46,303 bases of DNA from CAZFYZ01 sp964523735 (GTDB lineage: Bacteria; Armatimonadota; UBA5829): the NCBI GenBank assembly GCA_964523735.1, contig CAZFYZ010000016.1, positions 1 through 46,303 on the forward strand, written 5' to 3'. Within the stretch, counting starts at the first letter, position 1. The number at the start of each line of letters is the position of its first letter. The translations under genes were made by a program, and so were the position numbers. The notes under the pieces were generated by a model, which saw only the letters and a program-made list of their open reading frames with translations, did no database searches and had not been told where the DNA came from. Positions 23,801 to 30,561 of the stretch are shown here, piece after piece.

Positions 23801-25644
23801 TGCGCCTGTATATCGACCTGGACCTGCTGGCCGGGGATGGCGACGTAGCGGCTGGGCGTGGCGGAGATGGCGAACTCGCCTCGTGAGACAACCACCGAAC
23901 CGTCTCCGGACGCGCTCCGGCGGCTCTCGTCCGTGACGTAGACGTTGACGGTGAACTCCTGGTCACTGTCCCAACCGTAATCGCCCTCAGGCCGCGGCCA
24001 CTTGGCGTCGAAGACGATCTCGGCCTCGCCGTTCTCATCGGTCGTGACAGTGCCTTCGTCTACGGACTCGCCGTAGCCTCCGTAGTCGGAGTAGCCTTCG
24101 TAGTCGCCGCCCTCTTCGGTCTCGTCCTCGTCTTCATCCGGTTCATAGAGCCAGTAGTCAGAGCGTGTTACGCTGTACTCGACCTTGGCATTGGCGACGG
24201 GGGCGCCGAAGTAGTAGTCGGCCTTGATCTTTGCGACGACCTGATCGCCGCGGATGTAGCGCTTCTTCTCGAACTTGACCTTGGCCGTGAACTCCGGCTT
24301 GGAGTAGGACGCGACCTCGAAGTCAGTGCTGCTCCTGCCGCGATCGACGCGATCAGCCTCCCCGCCGACGCGGGCCATTATGTTGTAGTTGCCGGAGGCG
24401 GTCTCTGAGTTGAGGACGAGCTGGCCATCGTAGCAGCCAAACTTGTCGGTGGTCTTGTTGGCGCGATAGATAAGCGTGTCGTTGGGGTCGCGGACTTCGA
24501 CTGTGACTTGCTTGCCCGCCGTAGTCTGGTAACCGCCGGGGGTGGAATCGCGGACTATCCCCTTGAAGAAGACCTTCTGACCGGGCCGGTAGACTGGCCT
24601 GTCGGTGTAGCCGTAGACCATCTGCCTGGATTGCGGGCCCATCGAAAGGTAGGCAGATACAAACGCGAACGAGTCACCGCTCTTTGCGAGTATCGTCGCT
24701 TCATCGTTGCCCTTGCTACCGCCGAGTTTGAGCACGGAGAGTCCGTCCGCGCCGGTCCTCCCTGACGCGATCTTGCTGGTACCACTGAATGCCGTGACGT
24801 CGGCTCCGGCTGCCGGCTTGCCGGTCTTGAGGTCGACAACAAACGCCAGCGCGTCCTGCCCGGCGGTCTTGGTCACCAAACCAAGCGAGGTTACGGCTAT
24901 CCACCCGATCCGCTGATTCGCGTCGCCCCGAACGGAGACTACATACATCCCCGGCCCCAGTTGGGGCAGGTCGATGCGCTTGGTGAAGTTGCCCTCACTC
25001 TCGCGGGCGGTGATCGATGAGCTGAACGACTCCGCGAGCTTGAGGCTCTTGTTGGCCGAGAGATCGAGCTTGTTGTAGCGTTCATAGTAGTAGCGGTAGT
25101 TCTGGGTAGGTCCGACCAGTCGCTCGAGGTTGGCGCCATGCTTGGTCATTAGGGCGTCAACATCCACCTTGTATATCTTCACGTTCAGCGAGTCTGCCTG
25201 CACGTAGCCCTGGCAGGTGATCTGCGCTCGCTCGTCGGGCGTGAAGATGCGCTGATGGATGTAGAGCTCAAGCTCAGTCTCGCCCGGGCGCAGTTCGATA
25301 TCGAGGGTTTCGGTCTTACCCTCCTCGATAGTCACTTTGGTCGCGGGTGAGCTGCGGTAGCTCGAGTGCACCTGGAGGATATACTGCCCAACGGGGACGC
25401 GCTTGAACTCGTAGTTCCCGCCGGAGGAGTAGGTGTAGGCGGTCGTCGGGGAGTACTCGGGCGCGTGGGCGGGTCTCAGCGAGACCTGGACGTCGAGAGG
25501 CAGGCCTGACTCTTGCGCAACGATCGTGCCAGTAAGCGCGCCGACCGGAGTTTCCCGCACGATCGTCAGGGCCATCAGGCCGGCGGCCACGAGCAGAACA
25601 AGCGATCCTGCAATCAGCGGGTTAGCTAACCTCGAACTGGACAT
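20887..25644 (-). CDS. Bacterial alpha-2-macroglobulin family protein
   Basis: A 1585-aa protease trap. The N-terminus has a membrane anchor or uncleaved signal (about residues 10-30), then a carboxypeptidase-regulatory-like beta domain (about 33-110), macroglobulin domains including 'YTDRPVYRPGQKVFFKG' near 345, an acidic Tyr/Gly-rich stretch at about 499-532, the family's 'A2M' region near 905-930 ('GEATVKFQMPDNLTTWRA'), and the thioester C1118-T-E1120-Q1121 in 'YPYGCTEQTT' heading the alpha-helical thioester domain. Attacking proteases cut the bait region and are bound covalently. There is no lipobox, and no penicillin-binding protein 1C gene beside it as is common; a membrane protein gene precedes it by 12 bp. 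Confidence 0.92.
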   Translation of the reverse strand: MSSSRLANPLIAGSLVLLVAAGLMALTIVRETPVGALTGTIVAQESGLPLDVQVSLRPAHAPEYSPTTAYTYSSGGNYEFKRVPVGQYILQVHSSYRSSPATKVTIEEGKTETLDIELRPGETELELYIHQRIFTPDERAQITCQGYVQADSLNVKIYKVDVDALMTKHGANLERLVGPTQNYRYYYERYNKLDLSANKSLKLAESFSSSITARESEGNFTKRIDLPQLGPGMYVVSVRGDANQRIGWIAVTSLGLVTKTAGQDALAFVVDLKTGKPAAGADVTAFSGTSKIASGRTGADGLSVLKLGGSKGNDEATILAKSGDSFAFVSAYLSMGPQSRQMVYGYTDRPVYRPGQKVFFKGIVRDSTPGGYQTTAGKQVTVEVRDPNDTLIYRANKTTDKFGCYDGQLVLNSETASGNYNIMARVGGEADRVDRGRSSTDFEVASYSKPEFTAKVKFEKKRYIRGDQVVAKIKADYYFGAPVANAKVEYSVTRSDYWLYEPDEDEDETEEGGDYEGYSDYGGYGESVDEGTVTTDENGEAEIVFDAKWPRPEGDYGWDSDQEFTVNVYVTDESRRSASGDGSVVVSRGEFAISATPSRYVAIPGQQVQVDIQAQDYDRRPVRNQELTVLIGRQFWSGRTMSFRKTEERKITTDQDGQATLQFEARKAGDITIVVSARDSKGNRITDNAYVWCYDGTPWGEEGTARLPDLKIITDKNVYKPGDTATVLITAKKAGPTALVTVEGDRLYEQQTVELKSQSAMVKIPVRAEYTPNFYISVCYVRNKNLATQEKRVKVSIESRAVNVKIEPNKKRYLPGEEATYKIVTTSGDGQPVSANVSLGVVDEAIYAIREESTTPILSYFYSRKPNRVNTNFSFPEIYLSDPDKAGDLSKMPRQEGVRLRRRFEDTATWQPSVITGPTGEATVKFQMPDNLTTWRATARAITEDTRCGQSTDTVLAQQDMLVRLQTPRFLVQGDETTISATVHNYTGSRDRVSVRLSAPMLRIDGNRQRSVGVANSGVERIDWTVRATRPGMATLTVRAKGSKAGDAMQITIPVYPHGEERQSITAGSLSGAKTELPLDIRRDSIPEATRLTIRLAPSLASAMLGSLEYLAQYPYGCTEQTTSSFLPDVILSRALKDMGIRNPGLEKELPDMVQSGLLRLYRFQLDDGGWSWCEYGESDPWMTAYVCYGLIEARRAGFAVNESMLEQGIGRLMALLRGNEVDTETKTFGYYTLALGRQDVGKNLDQLARIRVLPARSLALLSLAFSETGRREDARKALNRCFEDAVIEPGMIHWGGGTDFDSSAVETTALALRALLKAYPSDPRAVKIVAWLMHERRGDSWYSTRDTAMTLYAMTEFIKGSKEFSPDYVAEVRVNGRSAGRFTFNAQSIFQPDRVVTVPSDFLRKGRNRIEIRKAGVGNLYYSSKLVQYLAKDKIPATVSGSGLTITRAYYRPGVTFYSSDSASALGSPIKSCRSGEVIMTRLVVHATKQVDHMLLEDYIPAGFEIMDKGHIDYYDWYYWYVGRDIRDNKISFYLDSLRPGKYVADYQMRASLPGIYHAMPAQIFGMYDPGLRSATAEAEFRVR

Positions 25645-25656
25645 TGCCGTTCCTCC

Positions 25657-27279
25657 TTACCGCTCGCCTCGGCTGGAACAGATACCCGTTACCAGGAACC
25701 AGGCCAACGCAAGCACTGCCGCGACGCCAAGCACCTCGGCCCGGAGGAGCCTAGTGGTCTCGATCTCCTGCAAGGGCCAGGTGAACTGGATCGCCGCAAG
25801 CTGCGCACCCAGCAGCAGCAGGGCAGGGGACCGATCAGCAAGCGATACCCCCCGCTGATCCGGCGGCGCGCCAGCGTGGAACAGGTAAGTCAGAAGCAGG
25901 AATGCACAGGAGACTACCAGCCCGAACATGAGACCCAAGACTGCCTTTGTCTCCCAGATCAGGTAGATCACGATAGGCGCGGCCACAGCGATAACCGCCA
26001 GGGATACTGCTCCGGCAAGCGCCCAGACGATGCTCCACACGCCCTGCCGTCTATGCACGCAGTCGCTGATTCTGTAGGCTGAGGACGCCAGCATCAGCGG
26101 CAGCATCGCGCCGATGATGGCGCCGATGAACGTGTAGTGGACGCGCAACTCGCCACCGCTTAAGCCCGAGCCGTGCTCGATGAATATCCTGAACAGCAGG
26201 GCCGCAAGACCTAGAAGAAGGACATATGACAGCCCCTTGGGGAGCGTTTCGTCATCGCCGGGTCTCCGCAGGGCCAGGACTGGGATGAGCACTGACCAAG
26301 CTGCTATGAGCCCTATCGCGATCCCGAGTCCAGACCACAGCTTGAACGTCACCACGATGAACCCCACCACGAGCATCAGGCACCCGGTCGCTGAGTCTAT
26401 GCCCCAAGTGCTGTTGCGCCTGCTGGACACGGCTATCATCCACGCCGAGAGCGCGGCCATTCCAACGCCCACCGCCGCGACCTCCAGCAGAGACCAGGAG
26501 TGGAACAGCCTCCAGGAGTAGATCGCCGTTAGCCCCAGAGTGATCAAGCAAGCTACAAGACCGGCGAGCGCAGCACTGGCGCCGGAGCCCGCGGGCCGAT
26601 CCTCTGCCTGAGACGCAGTATCCCTGCGCCGAGCCGCTATCTCATTGGCCACAAGCGATGCTACCGCGACAGTAGTCGCCATCAGGATAGCCAGCGGCCA
26701 CCACCATCGCTTGGTGGAGTCGTCGAAGTGTTCGAACGACAGGACTGTGCCGGCGGCGACCAGGGTGGAGAAGATCGCCCAGGCGTGCATGGTCCAGTCT
26801 TCTTTGGTTTCGCCAGCCACTCGTGTCAGCGTCCGCAGAATCCCCGCCATCACTGCGCCCATCGCGAAGCCTATCATTGCGTTGATCGGGTAGCTGTGGA
26901 AGAGCGTGTACGTTAGCGCCGCGGCGAAGAGAGCGAAGAAGATAGTGGAGTTCATGGCGATAGAGTTCGCGCGCAGCGATCCAGCGGCGAGTCTTGAGAA
27001 CCGGCAGGACAGCACACACATGACGGTGCCCGCGAGCCCCCCGATCAGGAATCCCCACACAAGCGTCTGGCCGAGAGAAAACGGATCGCGTGTGCGCATT
27101 CCTATCGCCCAGAACACGACCGTCAGCACCAGCGTCAGCCCCGCCGCGAACCATGCCCGGCGGGTATCTTCAGGGTCCGCCGTTCGCTCTCCACGTGCGG
27201 CCGCAGAGGCCATCAAGTAGGCCAATACGAAGCCGGCAGCGCCGACTCCAACTCCCGTCCAACCCAAACCCACGTCCAT
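25657..27279 (-). CDS. Polytopic membrane protein co-transcribed with the macroglobulin
   Basis: About 540 aa, with a dozen or more hydrophobic helices spread over the whole length and few soluble loops; the longest loop, near residues 205-230, is charged. No transporter or enzyme motif is visible. The ATG at 27279 gives a good GGATGGGA spacing; an ATG at 27291 is the alternative. The gene ends 12 bp before the macroglobulin start, so both are on one message and the protein may anchor, sense for or otherwise serve the macroglobulin. Function unknown. Confidence 0.6.
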   Translation of the reverse strand: MDVGLGWTGVGVGAAGFVLAYLMASAAARGERTADPEDTRRAWFAAGLTLVLTVVFWAIGMRTRDPFSLGQTLVWGFLIGGLAGTVMCVLSCRFSRLAAGSLRANSIAMNSTIFFALFAAALTYTLFHSYPINAMIGFAMGAVMAGILRTLTRVAGETKEDWTMHAWAIFSTLVAAGTVLSFEHFDDSTKRWWWPLAILMATTVAVASLVANEIAARRRDTASQAEDRPAGSGASAALAGLVACLITLGLTAIYSWRLFHSWSLLEVAAVGVGMAALSAWMIAVSSRRNSTWGIDSATGCLMLVVGFIVVTFKLWSGLGIAIGLIAAWSVLIPVLALRRPGDDETLPKGLSYVLLLGLAALLFRIFIEHGSGLSGGELRVHYTFIGAIIGAMLPLMLASSAYRISDCVHRRQGVWSIVWALAGAVSLAVIAVAAPIVIYLIWETKAVLGLMFGLVVSCAFLLLTYLFHAGAPPDQRGVSLADRSPALLLLGAQLAAIQFTWPLQEIETTRLLRAEVLGVAAVLALAWFLVTGICSSRGER

Positions 27280-27303
27280 CGCCGATCCCATCCTTCTTCT
27301 CGA

Positions 27304-27331
27304 AGTCAGAGGTCAGAGGTCCGAAGTTCGA
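27304..27331. repeat. Heptanucleotide array near the membrane-protein start
   Basis: Four 7-nt units (AGTCAGA, GGTCAGA, GGTCCGA, AGTTCGA) lie just upstream of the ribosome binding site of the minus-strand membrane-protein gene. Confidence 0.75.
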
Positions 27332-27479
27332 CCTGCCTCATTGCTGAGCTATTGCTTACTTCCCTGGATGAGCTGTACTTCCTCCAGTGATCAGGATAAC
27401 GTAGGGGGTGGGGGAGTGGTTTACATGCCTACATGCCATTCTTCGCTGCGCTCGGAATGAAGAGAACAGACACGAAGAA

Positions 27480-27503
27480 GGGGCCCGCACTGTGGCGAGC
27501 CCC
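27480..27503 (-). terminator. Terminator of lysC
   Basis: On the minus strand a 9-bp stem with one mismatch (27503-27495 with 27488-27480, 6-nt loop) begins about 30 bases after the lysC stop and is followed by TTCTTCGTGTCTGTTCT, moderately T-rich. Confidence 0.6.
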
Positions 27504-27532
27504 CTGGATTAGCAGAATGTTGTGGCAGCCAG

Positions 27533-28756
27533 TTATGCCTTCTCCAGCTCAAAAGCCTTGTGAAGCGCGCGCACCGCTGCCTTGACCTTCTCGCGCTCGA
27601 TGAGGCAGGTGATCCTGATCTCGCTTGTGGAGATGGAGAGGATATTGATGTCCTCATCCGCGAGCGCCGTGAACATCTTGTCCGCGTAGCCGGGGCTGGA
27701 GCGGATTCCGCTGCCCACGACCGAGACCTTGGCCACATCCGAGTCGGTCACGAGTTCTCTCGCACGGATCTCACTGAGAAGGGGATCAAGGGTCTTCCTC
27801 GTCTTGTCCAAGTCCGCGTCGGCAATAGTGAAAGAGACATCCGCCTGTCCCTCCGCGCCGACGTTCTGGACAATCACGTCCACGTTGATATTCGCCTTGG
27901 CGAGTGTGTGGAATATCCTTGCGGCGATTCCGGGCCTGTCGGGGACCCCCGCTATAGTCAGCCGGGTCACGCCGATATCGTGAGCAATCCCACGCACGGG
28001 GTTGCGTACTTCCATATCCTGGTCCTCCTCTTTAATAACCGTGCCAGGTACAGCTGCGACTGAGTTGGCGACAACTATCTGAACATCATAGAGCTGGCCA
28101 AGTTCAACGGCGCGCGAGTGCATGACTCTGGCGCCCTGGCCGGCCATCTCGAGCATTTCTTCGTATGAGATCGTGTCGAGTTTGCGTGCGGCGGGTTCGA
28201 TGCGCGGATCGGCGGTGAATACGCCATCGACGTCGGTGTAGATTTCGCAGGCGTCTGCCTTGAGGGCCGCGGCCAGTGCTACGGCGGTTGTATCGGACCC
28301 GCCTCGGCCGAGGGTGGTGATGTCGGCCCAACTTGCGTTGTCGGTTATCCCCTGGAAACCGGCGACAACGACGACGTTGCCCTTCTTGACCTCATCTTTG
28401 AGCCGCTTGGAGTCAATCTTGACGATGCGCGCCCTGCCGGCGATGCGCTCGGTTATGATCCCCGCCTGCCCACCTGTGAGCGACACGGCTTCGATGCCAA
28501 GATCATGCAGCGCGATTGCAAGCAGCGCGCTCGAGGCCTGCTCGCCTGTCGCCAGGAGCTTGTCAAGCTCCCGATCGTTTGGCGCGACGCAGAGCTGCTT
28601 GGCCATGCTGATCAGTTCATCGGTTGTATCGCCCATCGCCGACACGACGACGACCATCGCGGCCTCTTGAGTCCGATCGGCGATGCGTTTTGCGATTGCG
28701 GCTATCTTCTCCGTCGTTGCCACGGAGCTGCCGCCGTACTTTTGGACGACTATCAC
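27533..28756 (-). CDS. lysC: Aspartate kinase
   Basis: A 407-aa enzyme that phosphorylates aspartate, the first step to lysine, threonine, methionine and diaminopimelate. The start is taken as the GTG at 28756 because AAGGAGGG lies 12 bases upstream, giving 'MIVVQKYGGSSVA'; an upstream ATG at 28792 overlaps that site. Kinase domain: K6-YGGSS and 'TTLGRGGSDTTAVALAAAL', 'DVDGVFTADPR'. Two C-terminal ACT domains ('GVPDRPGIAARIF' and 'GSGIRSSPGYADKMF') bind regulatory amino acids. An internal start for a beta subunit appears at 28015. Length is that of the B. subtilis-type enzyme. Confidence 0.95.
   Translation of the reverse strand: MIVVQKYGGSSVATTEKIAAIAKRIADRTQEAAMVVVVSAMGDTTDELISMAKQLCVAPNDRELDKLLATGEQASSALLAIALHDLGIEAVSLTGGQAGIITERIAGRARIVKIDSKRLKDEVKKGNVVVVAGFQGITDNASWADITTLGRGGSDTTAVALAAALKADACEIYTDVDGVFTADPRIEPAARKLDTISYEEMLEMAGQGARVMHSRAVELGQLYDVQIVVANSVAAVPGTVIKEEDQDMEVRNPVRGIAHDIGVTRLTIAGVPDRPGIAARIFHTLAKANINVDVIVQNVGAEGQADVSFTIADADLDKTRKTLDPLLSEIRARELVTDSDVAKVSVVGSGIRSSPGYADKMFTALADEDINILSISTSEIRITCLIEREKVKAAVRALHKAFELEKA
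28013..28031 (-). promoter_or_regulatory. Internal ribosome binding site and start for a LysC beta subunit
   Basis: AGAGGAGG (28031-28024) stands eight bases before an in-frame ATG (28015) at residue 248 of LysC. Translation from it would give a 160-aa protein holding just the two ACT domains, close in size to the beta subunit made from the nested start in Bacillus aspartokinase II. Confidence 0.6.
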
Positions 28757-28870
28757 GACGTTATTCGCCCTCCTTGCTTTCTGCCGCGACAAGCCGGAAA
28801 CCCCATGGAGCCTCCCCGGTCACGGATTTGTCTGCCAACAGGGGTTCTGACAGCCCTGCCGACGGTCTTA

Positions 28871-28900
28871 AGAATACCACAAGAGGGAAGCGGGTGTAAA
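28871..28900 (-). promoter_or_regulatory. Promoter of lysC
   Basis: On the minus strand TTTACA (28900-28895) and TATTCT (28876-28871) are 18 bp apart. A start near 28864 leaves a leader of about 108 nt. I do not see the conserved core of a lysine riboswitch in it. Confidence 0.5.
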
Positions 28901-28945
28901 CGGTCTGGCCAGGGCCAACGCACCTATGAGCGATCTGTGAACCAA

Positions 28946-29018
28946 GGCTATCCTGCGGGAACGGGGATGACCTCCGAGCCAACACTGTGTCACTCACCAC
29001 AGTTCCCGCAGGGTAGCC
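28946..29018. repeat. Long inverted repeat in the lysC/GH4 gap
   Basis: Arms of 17 bp with one mismatch (28946-28962 and 29002-29018) enclose a 39-nt loop. A smaller stem CGGCC/GGCCG follows at about 29018-29037. It lies upstream of the lysC promoter in a 485-bp gap between divergent genes. The rest of the gap (29040-29225) shows no feature that I can name. Confidence 0.6.
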
Positions 29019-29241
29019 GGCCGTACGGAGCAGGCCGTTTGCTGCAGGGGAACTCCGGCTCGTGCTAAGTTCCAGACTTCGTGCCATGCCTCGTTCCCGC
29101 ATATCCACCTGAGGCCGTTTCAGTGCTTAAGCCCTGGCTGTCTACCTGACATCGGGGCAGTCATCCGGGGTTAGGTGCAAGGAAATCAGCGGCTATGCCG
29201 CGAACGCTAGATAAGACATCCGTATGGGGGAGGGTTCTGCT

Positions 29242-30546
29242 TTGCCAAAGATCACATTCATCGGCGCCGGAAGCTGCGTATTCACGAAGAACCTGCTGGG
29301 GGACATTCTGCAGTTCCCGGAGTTGGGCGGGTCTGAGATCGCGCTTATGGACATCGATCAGGAGCGACTGGATGTCGCTGAGATACTCGCTCACAAAGTG
29401 GCTGATGCCCTGAACGTCAAGCCCAAGATCACGGCGACTACGGACCGCAGAAAGGCCATCGACAAGGCCGATTATGTCATCTGCACAATACAGGTCGGCG
29501 GCTATGAACCCTCGACGGTCATCGACTTCGAGATCCCGAAGAAGTACGGCCTCAAACAGACTATCGCCGACACGCTGGGGATCGGCGGGATTATGCGCGG
29601 GCTGCGGACGATTCCGGTGCAGGTCGCGTTCTGCCGTGAGATGGAGGAGCTGTGCCCGGATGCGTGGCTCCTGAACTACACGAACCCAATGGCGATCAAC
29701 ACCGGCGCTATCCTGCAGCAGACCAAAGTTAAGGCGGTCGGCCTGTGCCACGGCATTCAGGGTGCGCATTGGTGGCTGGCGAAGTGCCTCGGGATTCCCC
29801 AGAAGGAGCTTGCATTCATCGCCGCCGGCACCAACCATTGCGCCTGGATCATGAAGCTGGAGCACAAAGGCGAGGACGTCTACCCGCGACTGCGCAAACT
29901 CGTCGCGGAGGGGGCCGATTTCGTCCAGCACGACCGCGTCCGGTTCGAGATGCTCAAGCAGTTCGGTTACTACGGTGGTGAATCGAGCGAGCACATGGCC
30001 GAGTATGTGCCCTACTTCATCCGCAAGGGCCGGGAGGATCTGATCGAGCGCTTTGACGTGCCTATCGATGAGTACATCCGCCGGTGCATCGATCAGAACG
30101 CGAGCTGGGATGAGATGGCGTGTAAGTTCGCTGACCCGAACGAGTCGATTGGGGAGATCAAGCGCAGCTCGGAGTATGGTTCACTCATCATCCACTCCTG
30201 CGAGACGGGCGAGCCCTGCGTGGTCTATGGCAACATCCTGAACCGGGGCCATATCACCAACCTGACACAGGGCGCGTGCGTGGAAGTGCCGTGCCTGGTG
30301 GATCGCAACGGGGTCCAGGGGACGGTTGTCGGTGACATGCCGGTACAATGCGCGGCGCTTACGATGACGAACGTGAACGTCCACCTGATGACTCAACAGG
30401 CGTCAGTCACCCGCAAGCGTGAAGACGTCTACCGAGCCGCCATGCTCGACCCGCTCACCGCGCAGAACCTGACGATGGACGAGATCGTCTCGATGTGCGA
30501 TGAGCTGATAGAGGCGCACGGGGATTACCTGCCGGAGTTCGTATAG
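29242..30546 (+). CDS. Glycoside hydrolase family 4, probable alpha-glucuronidase
   Basis: A 434-aa NAD- and metal-dependent glycosidase working by oxidation and elimination. The start is placed at TTG 29242, seven bases after GGGGGAGGG; the ATG at 29224 overlaps that site. 'KITFIGAGSCVFTKNLLGDIL' opens the Rossmann fold (quoted to family core), 'LNYTNPMA' and C169-H170-G171-I172 form the metal site, and 'NHCAWI' follows. In GH4, CHSV marks alpha-galactosidases, CHEV alpha-galacturonidases and CHGx alpha-glucuronidases (family knowledge from memory), so CHGI points to glucuronides. A glycosidase-like gene follows after 15 bp, suggesting intracellular breakdown of a plant or bacterial oligosaccharide. 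Confidence 0.85.
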   Translation: MPKITFIGAGSCVFTKNLLGDILQFPELGGSEIALMDIDQERLDVAEILAHKVADALNVKPKITATTDRRKAIDKADYVICTIQVGGYEPSTVIDFEIPKKYGLKQTIADTLGIGGIMRGLRTIPVQVAFCREMEELCPDAWLLNYTNPMAINTGAILQQTKVKAVGLCHGIQGAHWWLAKCLGIPQKELAFIAAGTNHCAWIMKLEHKGEDVYPRLRKLVAEGADFVQHDRVRFEMLKQFGYYGGESSEHMAEYVPYFIRKGREDLIERFDVPIDEYIRRCIDQNASWDEMACKFADPNESIGEIKRSSEYGSLIIHSCETGEPCVVYGNILNRGHITNLTQGACVEVPCLVDRNGVQGTVVGDMPVQCAALTMTNVNVHLMTQQASVTRKREDVYRAAMLDPLTAQNLTMDEIVSMCDELIEAHGDYLPEFV

Positions 30547-30561
30547 CAAGGCTCTACTGCG

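Noticed and set aside
23152..23886. 244-aa plus-strand frame inside the macroglobulin gene
   Set aside because: Antisense of a 1585-aa gene with continuous family features.
28757..28864. Lysine riboswitch in the lysC leader
   Set aside because: The leader of about 108 nt is too short and lacks the conserved L-box core.
29161..29994. 277-aa minus-strand frame across the GH4 gene
   Set aside because: Shadow of a clear gene, no ribosome site.
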